Part shown: piece after piece, positions 1 to 7,657 of the stretch
Layout: every line of letters starts with the position of its first letter
How positions within the stretch are numbered: the stretch's first letter is position 1
Assembly (NCBI GenBank): GCA_902779535.1
Contig: CACZBX010000012.1
Location: forward strand, 1-57,083
Source of the DNA: an uncultured Bacteroidales bacterium
GTDB lineage: Bacteria; Bacteroidota; Bacteroidia; Bacteroidales; Bacteroidaceae
DNA: 57,083 bases
Direction: 5' to 3'
Translations under genes and position numbers: made by a program
Notes under the pieces: generated by a model
Told to the model about the DNA's origin: nothing
Databases searched by the model: none
The model's input: the letters and a program-made list of their open reading frames with translations, nothing else

Positions 1-52
1 GTCGTTGAACATCACATTGTTATTGTGGATCTCTAACTTGTTAATCTTTGTC

Positions 53-152
53 TTCGGGGATTTGTAATCCCCGAGTCAATATCTGCGTATATTCTATCCG
101 CGCGGGTCACAGACCCGCAGTTATCTTTCTGTGGATCCGGAGATCCACAGGG
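53..152 (+). repeat. Multi-hairpin interspersed repeat, left copy
   Basis: Four consecutive small palindromes are visible: cggggatt/aatccccg at 55-73 (loop tgt), gcgtata/tatccgc at 85-101 (one mismatch), gcgggtc/gacccgc at 102-118 (loop aca) and ctgtggatc/gatccacag at 129-150 (loop cgga). The same array occurs in reverse complement at 56835-56937. It lies downstream of the minus-strand GH53 gene and has no coding content. The design resembles REP/BIME-type palindromic repeats; a transposase of the IS200-like RAYT type could mobilise such units, but none is in the window. Confidence 0.85.
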
Positions 153-226
153 ACTAAGAAATAATGAGCAACTGCTACGGAAAATTATTTCCACTTATAT
201 AGCATCAAACTGCTTGATGACGGTAA

Positions 227-1318
227 CTATATCTTATAGAATGCTACTAATGCATCGTTTGGATAGCCATCATTAGTGAAAGCTCCCTTGGTATATCCAC
301 CGTTCCAACCCTTGTAGTCTTCAGGTTCCCAGTAGAAGACACCGGCGCATTTCTGGTCGGATAGCTCTTTCAGACGGGTGGAGAAGTTGGTCAAGAACTC
401 TTTGCATTGGGTGACGGCTGATCGGCTCATACCTACCTCACAAATCATTACCGGTGTCTTGTATGCTTCGTATAACTTCTCAACGTTAGAGACACAGGTC
501 GATAGTTTAGCCTTGTATTGGTTCTCGTTGGGATACAAAGACAGACCAATCATATCCCACTTCCCATTATAGTCTTTCAAGGCATCGAATACGTATTTTG
601 ACAGATTGAGGTCGTCACCATTGTTTACATGGACAATGACCTTGCTGCTCGGATAAACTTTCTTGGCTGCATCGTATCCGGCATTGACGAATGAAGCAAA
701 GTTCTTTCCGTTGCCTTTGGAAATTTGTCCGGTAGGGTAGAACATACCATCGGATGTTTCGTTCCCCACTTGAATCCAGGTCACGTCAACACCTTTATCC
801 TTCAATGTCTGCAGAACGGTAGTCGTGTGGCTGGATACTGCAGAAACCAATTCGGCATCAGAATATTTCTGCCATTCAACAGGTCGGCCCTGATGAGCAG
901 GATCGGCCCACGTATCGCTATAATGGAAATCAATCATTATCTTTAGGCCAAGACCTTTGGCACGAACTGCTTTCTTTACCACGTCATCTAAGCCGTTGTA
1001 TTTCGTCTTAGGATTTACCCAAACGCGAAAGCGCACGGCTTTCATGCCGAGTTCTTTCAAGATGCTCATGCAGTCGCCTTCCGCATTGGTGGTGCGAGAG
1101 TAGAACTTGACTCCATTATCTTCCATCTCGGTCAGCCAACTGATATCGCCACCTGTTACAAAGTCCTTGTTGATCGTTTCTTCTTTTTCCGGGGTAACAG
1201 GAGTTACAGGAGTAACTGGATCGACAGGTTTAGGCTCTGGGTCACTGCCAGAACCACTGCATGCGGACATACCCATCAGGAGTCCGCATGCAAGGATTAT
1301 CTTAAATATTGATTTCAT
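227..1318 (-). CDS. GH53 endo-beta-1,4-galactanase, lipoprotein
   Basis: Predicted arabinogalactan endo-beta-1,4-galactanase that cuts beta-1,4-galactan side chains of pectin. The 363-residue form starts at position 1318, where MKSIFKIILACGLLMGMSAC gives a lipoprotein signal ending in a lipobox Cys. A longer in-frame start at 1369 would run into the upstream gene and spoil the signal peptide. A Pro/Thr-rich linker with a PVTPVTP repeat follows. GH53 hallmarks are FHYSDTWADP, the acid/base Glu187 in QVGNET and the nucleophile Glu294 in ICEVG, with FYWEPE near the end. Length is normal for the family. It starts one base after the stop of the YpfJ-like peptidase gene, so the two are probably cotranscribed. 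No SusC/SusD pair lies next to it, so it looks like an orphan surface or periplasmic enzyme. Confidence 0.92.
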   Translation of the reverse strand: MKSIFKIILACGLLMGMSACSGSGSDPEPKPVDPVTPVTPVTPEKEETINKDFVTGGDISWLTEMEDNGVKFYSRTTNAEGDCMSILKELGMKAVRFRVWVNPKTKYNGLDDVVKKAVRAKGLGLKIMIDFHYSDTWADPAHQGRPVEWQKYSDAELVSAVSSHTTTVLQTLKDKGVDVTWIQVGNETSDGMFYPTGQISKGNGKNFASFVNAGYDAAKKVYPSSKVIVHVNNGDDLNLSKYVFDALKDYNGKWDMIGLSLYPNENQYKAKLSTCVSNVEKLYEAYKTPVMICEVGMSRSAVTQCKEFLTNFSTRLKELSDQKCAGVFYWEPEDYKGWNGGYTKGAFTNDGYPNDALVAFYKI

Positions 1319-1319
1319 C

Positions 1320-2183
1320 TTATAATTCAGCGTCGCTTTTGTTGAAAGTTTGCCCTTGAGAAACATCACCGGTCTTCAAACCGAGCACGAACCATTTCAT
1401 ACGTTGTGCGGATGTACCGTGGTTGAAACTCTCAGGAACGGCATATCCTCTTGCCTTCTTCTGGAGGTAGTCGTCACCAATGACCTGAGCACATTGGATG
1501 GCTTCCTCAATGTCGCCTTGCTCCAATGAACCAAACATCGCATTGTCGTGGTGAGCCCATACGCCGGCATAGAAATCGGCCAAGAGTTCAAGGCGGACAC
1601 TCAGCTTGTTGGACTCTGTCTCATTGGTGCGGCTCATAGCCTGATGCACCTTGTCGAGCGTTCCTAACAGATATTCTACGTGATGTCCTACCTCGTGGGC
1701 GATAACGTATGCGTAAGCGAAGTCACCATCGGCGCCCAACTGCTGGCGCATGGAACTGAAGAATGACAGGTCGATATACAACGACTGATCGGCAGAGCAA
1801 TAGAATGGACCTACTTGAGAGTTGGCACCACCACACGCTGTCTGAACGGCATCGGTGAAAAGAACCATCTTAGGTGGAACATAGTTCAATCCGTTTTCCT
1901 TGAATATCTTCGTCCATACATCTTCTGTTCCTGCCAGAATCTGTTTGGAGAACTTAGCCAACGCCTGTTCTTCCTCTGTGAACTCACGCTGAGTGGTCGT
2001 CTGTTCTGTCGCTGTACCGGCACCACCAAACATACCCATCAAGCTTGAAGGGTCAACGCCCAACAACATACTGATAAGGCCAACGATCACCAATCCACCA
2101 ATACCCAATCCGGCAGCTTGACCTCCGCTCAATCCACGGCGATCCTCAACGTTGCTGCTTTCTCTTCTTCCATCTAATCTCAT
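1320..2183 (-). CDS. YpfJ-family neutral zinc metallopeptidase
   Basis: A 287-residue membrane-anchored protein of the YpfJ/KPN_02809 zinc metallopeptidase family. The N-terminus starts MRLDGRRESSNVEDRRG, typical of the family, followed by a hydrophobic Gly-rich membrane segment near residues 22-45. The catalytic motif HEVGHH lies at residues 163-168, with ADFYAGVWAH downstream as the likely third-ligand helix and a C-terminal GTSAQR segment, both family hallmarks. The physiological substrate is not established. An imperfect -7 element (TATCTTCG, plus-strand 2228-2235) lies about 45 bases upstream. The downstream GH53 gene follows after one base. The fold assignment is firm; the role is not. 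Confidence 0.88.
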   Translation of the reverse strand: MRLDGRRESSNVEDRRGLSGGQAAGLGIGGLVIVGLISMLLGVDPSSLMGMFGGAGTATEQTTTQREFTEEEQALAKFSKQILAGTEDVWTKIFKENGLNYVPPKMVLFTDAVQTACGGANSQVGPFYCSADQSLYIDLSFFSSMRQQLGADGDFAYAYVIAHEVGHHVEYLLGTLDKVHQAMSRTNETESNKLSVRLELLADFYAGVWAHHDNAMFGSLEQGDIEEAIQCAQVIGDDYLQKKARGYAVPESFNHGTSAQRMKWFVLGLKTGDVSQGQTFNKSDAEL

Positions 2184-2227
2184 ACTATTAATTTTTAATT
2201 TGTTTCAACATAACTACATAGATGATG

Positions 2228-2235
2228 CGAAGATA
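2228..2235 (-). promoter_or_regulatory. Possible -7 element for the YpfJ-like gene
   Basis: On the minus strand this reads TATCTTCG, one base off the Bacteroidota consensus TAnnTTTG. It lies 45-52 bases upstream of the start codon. No clear -33 element was seen. Confidence 0.35.
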
Positions 2236-2322
2236 CATTTTTTCTTTTCGTTGACAAACGAAATGCCTAAAAAGCATCGTTAAATTATTTTGTCCAAATA
2301 AAGAACAAAAATTCCAGAGAGT

Positions 2323-2355
2323 TTGAATTTAAAATAGAAATAAAAACTATCTTTG
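2323..2355 (+). promoter_or_regulatory. Promoter for the carboxyltransferase gene
   Basis: TATCTTTG at 2348-2355 matches the Bacteroidota -7 consensus TAnnTTTG. TTG at 2323-2325 is a plausible -33 element with a 22-base spacer. The implied transcript has a leader of about 105 bases before the ATG at 2471; no recognisable riboswitch was seen in it. Confidence 0.65.
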
Positions 2356-2470
2356 CAAAAGTTAACTCAAATCGTGGACAAGGCATGACGAGAAGGTTTA
2401 TCGTATGGCATTTGGCTATGGACAAGAGGTAACTATCAATATTGAAAACATATTTTGAGAAACTTATATT

Positions 2471-4246
2471 ATGAAGAAAAAAGAAATTAAATTTAGTCTG
2501 GTTTACAGGGATATGTTTCAGTCATCTGGTAAATTCCAGCCTCGGGTTGACCAACTCGAGAGAATTGCTCCCGTTATCATCGATATGGGATGTTTTGCCA
2601 GAGTTGAGACCAATGGTGGCGCCTTTGAGCAGGTGAATTTGATGTATGGTGAGAATCCGAACAAAGCAGTCCGTGCATTTACTAAACCATTCAACGAGGT
2701 GGGCATCAAGACCCACATGCTTGATCGTGGTCTGAACGCATTGCGTATGTTCCCATGTCCTGCCGACTTGAGAAAACTCATGTATAAGGTTAAACATGCT
2801 CAAGGCGTTGACATTACTCGTATCTTCTGTGGCCTGAACGACCCTCGTAATATTATTCCTTCTATTAAATATGCAATCGAAGGGGGAATGACCCCTCAGG
2901 CTACTTTGTGTATCACTTACTCTCCGGTACACACCGTTGAGTACTACACGAAGTTGGCCGACCAACTGATTGAAGCGGGTGCAGCTGAAATCTGTCTGAA
3001 GGATATGGCTGGCATCGGTCGTCCTTGGTCTTTAGGCCAGTTGGTGAAGAATATCAAGGAGAGACATCCTGAAATCATTATACAGTATCATGGACATAGT
3101 GGTCCGGGCCTTTCCATGGCCAGTATGCTGGAGGTGGCTGAGAACGGTGCTGACGTGCTGGATGTAGCCATCGAGCCGTTGTCATGGGGTAAGGTTCACC
3201 CGGATGTAATCTCTGTTCGTTCCATGTTGAAGGATGCCGGTTTCCAAGTTCCGGATATCAACATGAAGGCTTATATGCAGGCTCGTGCCTTGACACAGGA
3301 GTTCATCGATGATTTCTTGGGATACTTCATGGATCCGACGAATAAATACATGTCGTCATTGCTGCTTACCTGCGGTCTGCCGGGCGGTATGATGGGTTCG
3401 ATGATGGCCGACTTGAAGGGCGTTCACTCTGGTATCAACATGATGCTTCGTTCACAAGGTAAGCCAGAGGTTAGCCTTGATGATTTGGTCGTTCGCTTGT
3501 TCGAAGAGGTTGAGGAAGTTTGGCCGAAGGTTGGTTATCCTCCATTGGTTACTCCGTTCAGCCAGTATGTAAAGAACATTGCATTGATGAATATCATGGC
3601 TGAGGCTCAAGGGAAACCTCGCTTCAGCTTGATGACCGATAAGAGTATCTGGGGAATGATCCTGGGTAAGAGTGGTAAGTTGCCTGGTGAGGTGGCTCCG
3701 GAGATCGTCGCTTTGGCGAAGGAACAAGGTCTGGAGTTCTTCGACGGTGATCCGCAGAGCTTGTATCCGGATGATTTGGATAAGTATCGTGCCGAGATGA
3801 TTGAGAATGGTTGGGACTTAGGTCCGGACGATGAAGAGCTCTTCGAGTTCTCAATGCATGAGACTCAGTATCGTGCTTATAAGAGTGGTGTCGCTAAGGA
3901 ACGTTTCGAGGCAGATCTGCAGAAAGCAAAGGATGCTGTGATGGCGAAGAATGGTTTCTCGGAAGAAGATATCAAGAAGGCGAAACGTGCAAAGGCTGAA
4001 CCAATCGTAGCTGACGAGAAGGGTAAGGTGGTTTGGGAGATTGATGTTGTGAATCCTTCCCTCGAACCGGCTATCGGAAAGAAATTTGCTGTGAACGATC
4101 CGTTCTGCTACATCATGACACCGTGGGGCGGAAGCATGAAGCAGGTTTCCAACTTCAATGGACGTATCGTCGAAATCTGCGTTAAGCAGGGTGAAACGGT
4201 GAATAAGGGAGATGTCCTCGCTTACATTCAGAAAGAAGATGCTTAA
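2471..4246 (+). CDS. OadA/PycB-like carboxyltransferase with C-terminal biotinyl-like domain
   Basis: A 591-residue homologue of the oxaloacetate decarboxylase alpha subunit / pyruvate carboxylase B subunit. A TIM-barrel carboxyltransferase (about 1-290) holds RDMFQSS (13-19), LKDMAG with Lys177 as the likely carboxylated residue, and metal-site histidines H207/H209 in HGHSGPG. A PYC_OADA conserved domain (about 300-490) and a C-terminal biotinyl/lipoyl fold (about 515-591) follow. The usual biotin motif AMKM is replaced by SMKQ with Lys557, still 35 residues from the C-terminus as expected. No biotin carboxylase or membrane decarboxylase subunit gene is adjacent. It probably works in C4-dicarboxylate or methylmalonyl-CoA carboxyl transfer for fermentation, but the substrate cannot be read from sequence. 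Confidence 0.85.
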   Translation: MKKKEIKFSLVYRDMFQSSGKFQPRVDQLERIAPVIIDMGCFARVETNGGAFEQVNLMYGENPNKAVRAFTKPFNEVGIKTHMLDRGLNALRMFPCPADLRKLMYKVKHAQGVDITRIFCGLNDPRNIIPSIKYAIEGGMTPQATLCITYSPVHTVEYYTKLADQLIEAGAAEICLKDMAGIGRPWSLGQLVKNIKERHPEIIIQYHGHSGPGLSMASMLEVAENGADVLDVAIEPLSWGKVHPDVISVRSMLKDAGFQVPDINMKAYMQARALTQEFIDDFLGYFMDPTNKYMSSLLLTCGLPGGMMGSMMADLKGVHSGINMMLRSQGKPEVSLDDLVVRLFEEVEEVWPKVGYPPLVTPFSQYVKNIALMNIMAEAQGKPRFSLMTDKSIWGMILGKSGKLPGEVAPEIVALAKEQGLEFFDGDPQSLYPDDLDKYRAEMIENGWDLGPDDEELFEFSMHETQYRAYKSGVAKERFEADLQKAKDAVMAKNGFSEEDIKKAKRAKAEPIVADEKGKVVWEIDVVNPSLEPAIGKKFAVNDPFCYIMTPWGGSMKQVSNFNGRIVEICVKQGETVNKGDVLAYIQKEDA

Positions 4247-4265
4247 TTGATATGGTATATGTGTG

Positions 4266-4303
4266 AAGGTCCGTAAGTCGTGAGGCTTGCGGACTTTTTT
4301 TTG
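4266..4303 (+). terminator. Rho-independent terminator after the carboxyltransferase gene
   Basis: A hairpin with arms gtccgtaag and cttgcggac (one T-G wobble) is followed directly by a run of eight T residues. It lies 20 bases after the stop codon. Confidence 0.88.
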
Positions 4304-4310
4304 TCCATTG

Positions 4311-4341
4311 TTTGCTGGTTATCTGAAAAAACCTATCTTTG
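4311..4341 (+). promoter_or_regulatory. Promoter for the small lipoprotein gene
   Basis: TTTG at 4311-4314 and TATCTTTG at 4334-4341 are separated by 19 bases. This is a near-ideal Bacteroidota -33/-7 pair, 25 bases before the ATG at 4367. Confidence 0.75.
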
Positions 4342-4366
4342 CTAAACAAAGCAAAATGATTCGGTT

Positions 4367-4732
4367 ATGAGAAAAATTGTTCGTTTTTTGTTGATGAGTT
4401 GTATCGTCTGTCTGTTGGCTGGGCTGTCTTCCTGTTCACCACGTATGACTCCCGTTCATAAACTCCGGAACCTTTCCAACCATATTGCCCGTTATGGTGA
4501 GTACTATGCTCCTTACGAATGGCAGGAGGCTGGTAATAAATACATCGATATCAACCGTCGTATCATGCGTCACAAATCGGAATACCGTCCTGATGAGTTG
4601 GAGGAAATCATGTACCTGGAAGGCCAATGCCTTGCCAACTTCGGCAAAGGTGTGGTATCAGGCGTAGCAAATAGCTTCAACTCGGTAAAAGCGATGATTG
4701 ACGGTGTCAAGAACGCTCTTAAAAATCCATAG
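4367..4732 (+). CDS. Small conserved lipoprotein, function unknown
   Basis: A 121-residue protein I do not recognise. The N-terminus has a lipoprotein signal with cleavage before the Cys in LSSCS (residue 23). The remainder is predicted mostly helical, rich in Arg, Tyr and Glu, with a repeated-looking segment YEWQEAGNKYIDINRRIMRHK and a C-terminal amphipathic helix ending KNALKNP. It has its own strong promoter. Its last 14 bases overlap the end of the convergent ABC exporter gene. This layout suggests a stand-alone outer-membrane or periplasmic lipoprotein, not a subunit of the exporter. Confidence 0.72.
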   Translation: MRKIVRFLLMSCIVCLLAGLSSCSPRMTPVHKLRNLSNHIARYGEYYAPYEWQEAGNKYIDINRRIMRHKSEYRPDELEEIMYLEGQCLANFGKGVVSGVANSFNSVKAMIDGVKNALKNP

Positions 4733-6509
4733 CCATCTTGCTGGAATCGGCTTCTGAAAGTTCGGTGACCTTGGTCTCCATGACACGATAAACCCGCTGA
4801 CACATATTCAAGACAGTCGGACGGTGTGTCGTGACGATACAGGTCTTGTTTGGATGTTGCTGAATGATGTTGCGCAGAACGGTCCGTTCGGTGGTGATGT
4901 CCAGGGCAGAGGTTGCCTCATCCAATAACAAAATCGGTGCATTGCGGAGGACGGCACGTGCGATAGCGATACGTTGTGCCTGTCCTTCGGATAAGCCACG
5001 TCCTCTTTCTCCAATCTTCGAGTTAAAGGTGTCTTTCAACTTGGAAACGAAGTCCCATGCACACGAGATCTTCAGTGCCTGAACAATCTCATCGTCGGTG
5101 GCATCTTCCTTTACCATTCTCAAGTTCTCGGCAATCGTTCCTGAAAACATGGTGTTGCCTTGCGGAACATATGAGAAGAGATGGCGGGTGTCTGCGTTCA
5201 TCTCTACCTCTGTGCCATCGTAGGCACGGATGATTGCATTTCCATCCTGCGGACGGATCAGTCCTAAGATCAGGCGAAGCATGGTAGTCTTGCCTTCACC
5301 CGACGGTCCTACCAAGGCAACAATCTCGCCCGGGTTTGCCTCGAAGGCGGAGTTGGTAATGACTTTGTTGTCTTTCACATAGGCGAAGTTGACATTCCTC
5401 ATCTTTACCGAGAATCCTTTGTCGGCGTATTTGTCCAATTCGTTACTCTTCGGAATATGAACTTCCTTGGGTAATTGAACAATCTCACGAATACGATGGG
5501 CGGAGACCGAACTGTTCAGGAATGATGGGATAATGCCCAACACACTGTTGAATGAGCTGGAGAGGGCAGAGCGTTGTTGCATGAAGAGGGTCATGGTACC
5601 GTAGGTGATGGCATGTGTCCATAATCTCCAAAGACAATAGCCAAAGACGGTGAACTGAACCAGCATGCCCACCACCGACAGGTAGATGTTTGTCTTGATG
5701 GAGAACATGTTGTATTCCAGGCTGATGTCCTTGAACTTCTTCTGCCACCAGCGTAGTTTCCGACTGTATTGGTCGGCAATGCCGAACGACTTGATGGTGT
5801 CGAAGTTGTAGAATGTCTCTACCTCGAAGGTCATCACCTCACTGCTCATCTCACGTACTTTCTTGCTGTATTCACGCTGCTTCTTGATGACAAAACGAGA
5901 TACGGCCAATAGGAAAGGTGCCGATGCAAAGGCCAGAATAGCCATCACGGTATCGTAGTGCATGATGACGAAGAAGGTTGCGATGAACTGATAGATGGCG
6001 ATGATGATGGATGGAAGCCAGCTGATGGCATTGCCGCTGACCGTGCCGGCATCACCCGTAAAACGGTTCAGCACATCACCATTCGTGTACTTGTTGATCT
6101 CCATCCAGTCGGCATCGATAATCTTATCGAAGAGGTCGGACTGGATATCATTGTTGATATAGATACCTAATTTAGCTGTGATTCGGCTGATGATGCTTCC
6201 GAAGACTAAGCCGAAGATGGCACTGCCGACAGCTATAGTGATGAGTAACCATAATTTGTCGGTCTGATAGCCGGTGATGATATCGATAAGGTATTTCCCG
6301 GCAATACTTCCCACCAGTCCCAATGAGGTGCTGAAGATACCCAAGATAAGGTAAAAGGCGATCGCACCCTTGTATTTCATGCTATAGGTGAAGATCCATT
6401 TCCAGTCGTCGATGATCTCACGGAAAGTTCCGTCCTTCCATTTCATGATAAGGATGTCGAGCGACTCAAAGGATGTACTTCTACTTTTCTGTTCTTCGTT
6501 TTGATCCAT
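4719..6509 (-). CDS. ABC exporter, fused permease and ATPase
   Basis: A 596-residue half-size ABC exporter, typical in length. The N-terminal cytoplasmic segment (about 50 residues) precedes a six-helix transmembrane domain to about residue 330. The ATPase domain has Walker A GPSGEGKTT, the Q-loop in SYVPQGN, signature LSEGQ, Walker B ILLLDEATSALD and the switch His in TTHRP, so it should be a catalytically competent homodimer. The gene starts two bases after the stop of the S26-type peptidase gene and is probably cotranscribed with it. Export of a peptide or lipid-linked glycan is plausible from the neighbours, but no substrate gene is seen. No peptidase C39 domain is present, so processing would rely on the neighbouring peptidase. 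Confidence 0.9.
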   Translation of the reverse strand: MDQNEEQKSRSTSFESLDILIMKWKDGTFREIIDDWKWIFTYSMKYKGAIAFYLILGIFSTSLGLVGSIAGKYLIDIITGYQTDKLWLLITIAVGSAIFGLVFGSIISRITAKLGIYINNDIQSDLFDKIIDADWMEINKYTNGDVLNRFTGDAGTVSGNAISWLPSIIIAIYQFIATFFVIMHYDTVMAILAFASAPFLLAVSRFVIKKQREYSKKVREMSSEVMTFEVETFYNFDTIKSFGIADQYSRKLRWWQKKFKDISLEYNMFSIKTNIYLSVVGMLVQFTVFGYCLWRLWTHAITYGTMTLFMQQRSALSSSFNSVLGIIPSFLNSSVSAHRIREIVQLPKEVHIPKSNELDKYADKGFSVKMRNVNFAYVKDNKVITNSAFEANPGEIVALVGPSGEGKTTMLRLILGLIRPQDGNAIIRAYDGTEVEMNADTRHLFSYVPQGNTMFSGTIAENLRMVKEDATDDEIVQALKISCAWDFVSKLKDTFNSKIGERGRGLSEGQAQRIAIARAVLRNAPILLLDEATSALDITTERTVLRNIIQQHPNKTCIVTTHRPTVLNMCQRVYRVMETKVTELSEADSSKMAMDF

Positions 6510-6511
6510 AT

Positions 6512-6970
6512 TTATTTTCTGCCAATCAGTCGGTAACCTATTCCCAATACTTTCAGAACGTATGGGCGAAGAGGTACGATGTTAATCCATATCTTTTCAA
6601 AAAACTTCCACCAGAAGTTGTGCCCGTCAATCCACTTCCCTTTGCGCTGCACCTTCTTGATGAGACCGAAGATCTGCTCTCTTCGGATAGGACCTTCAAT
6701 ATCGGTCTGTGCATCTCCCACGATGTAATATCCCTCGGGGCGAACTCGAAAGATTCGGTGCATGACGTAGTAGCCGTTCAGTCGCTGGAAGAACACCATA
6801 TCGCCTTTCTTCAGCTCACGGTTTGGCTTCTCGAAAAGGATGTAGTCGCGATGATGGACGAGGAAGGGGGCCATGCTGCTACCCGAGATGAGGAGCGACA
6901 CATCTCTTCCTTCCTCCGTCAGCGTGCGGAGCATGGATATGTATTTGTCGTTGTCAACTTCTCGGATCAT
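6512..6970 (-). CDS. S24/S26-family signal-peptidase-like protein (Ser-His type)
   Basis: A 152-residue peptidase S24/S26 protein. SGSSMAPFL near residues 29-37 holds the catalytic Ser. KKGDMVFFQ and YYVMHRIFRV follow, then YYIVGDAQ. The residue at the general-base position is His in MHRI, as in SipW and archaeal/eukaryotic signal peptidases, where His replaces the bacterial Lys. A clear N-terminal membrane anchor is absent; the C-terminal part is basic and aromatic with a weak hydrophobic stretch. It is encoded two bases before the ABC exporter and has its own -7 element upstream. In other Bacteroidota, similar small S24/S26 proteins sit beside exporters in peptide-maturation loci, but here no precursor, radical SAM or PqqD-like gene is seen. 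Confidence 0.8.
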   Translation of the reverse strand: MIREVDNDKYISMLRTLTEEGRDVSLLISGSSMAPFLVHHRDYILFEKPNRELKKGDMVFFQRLNGYYVMHRIFRVRPEGYYIVGDAQTDIEGPIRREQIFGLIKKVQRKGKWIDGHNFWWKFFEKIWINIVPLRPYVLKVLGIGYRLIGRK

Positions 6971-6990
6971 CGTTTTTTTGAAAGATTGAA

Positions 6991-7021
6991 CAAAGATAAT
7001 GCGTTATGAAGAAAAAATCAA
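6991..7021 (-). promoter_or_regulatory. Internal promoter for the S26 peptidase-ABC exporter pair
   Basis: On the minus strand TATCTTTG (plus-strand 6991-6998) is preceded by TTG (7019-7021) with a 20-base spacer. It sits in the 60-base gap between the sugar transferase and peptidase genes, so the last two genes can be expressed separately. Confidence 0.65.
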
Positions 7022-7030
7022 CAATCCCTA

Positions 7031-7654
7031 TCAATTTCTCCCGTCGAAGGGTGCCATAGTCGCCTCTCCCTCGTGCGAGATGTCACTGCGTTTCAATACG
7101 TTCTTGATGGTGAGCAGCAGCACTTTCAAGTCGATGAGGAAGGATATATGATCGACATACCACACGTCCAACTCAAATTTCCGTGTCCAGCTCAGGGCAT
7201 TCCTGCCGTGGACCTGTGCCCATCCCGTAATTCCCGGTCGTACTTCGTGTCGGCGGGCCTGCTCCTTGCTATACAGAGGGAGGTATTTCACCAGAAGGGG
7301 ACGGGGGCCAATCAGTGCCATCTCACCTTTGAGTACATTGATGAGTTGAGGCAGTTCGTCGATGGAGGTCGAACGGATGAACTGTCCGATAGGCGTGAGC
7401 CGGTCCTTGTCGGGTAGCAGATTGCCGTCGGCATCTTTCTGGTCGGTCATCGTCTTAAACTTGATGATGCGGAAGATTTTACTTTTCAGGCCGGGACGAT
7501 CCTGAAAGAAAAATACGCCGGCTCCTTTGTTGGCAATCATCAGGCAGATAATGGTACATAATAAAATAGGTGAGGCGACCAGTAGCCCAAAGGAGGCAAT
7601 CACGATGTCTAGCCCTCGCTTTACGTAGTGGATATAGAAATTCTTTGTTGTCAT
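7031..7654 (-). CDS. Sugar-1-phosphate transferase (monotopic phosphoglycosyl transferase)
   Basis: A 207-residue bacterial sugar transferase (PF02397/PglC-WcaJ type) that moves a sugar phosphate from a nucleotide sugar to undecaprenyl phosphate, starting a glycan at the inner membrane. One N-terminal membrane segment (about residues 14-38) is followed by the cytosolic catalytic domain with FRIIKFKTM, the SIDELPQL motif bearing the catalytic Asp-Glu pair, GPRPLL and RPGITGWAQVHGRN. It is a short PglC-like form lacking the large N-terminal membrane domain of WcaJ. It starts three bases after the YdcF-like gene. No glycosyltransferases or flippase lie next to it, so it may serve a glycan locus elsewhere. 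Confidence 0.93.
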   Translation of the reverse strand: MTTKNFYIHYVKRGLDIVIASFGLLVASPILLCTIICLMIANKGAGVFFFQDRPGLKSKIFRIIKFKTMTDQKDADGNLLPDKDRLTPIGQFIRSTSIDELPQLINVLKGEMALIGPRPLLVKYLPLYSKEQARRHEVRPGITGWAQVHGRNALSWTRKFELDVWYVDHISFLIDLKVLLLTIKNVLKRSDISHEGEATMAPFDGRN

Positions 7655-7657
7655 ATC

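Noticed and set aside
1107-1325. Plus-strand open frame of 72 codons with Thr/Gly/Val repeats
   Set aside because: It is the antisense of the Pro/Thr linker of the GH53 gene and has no promoter or family features.
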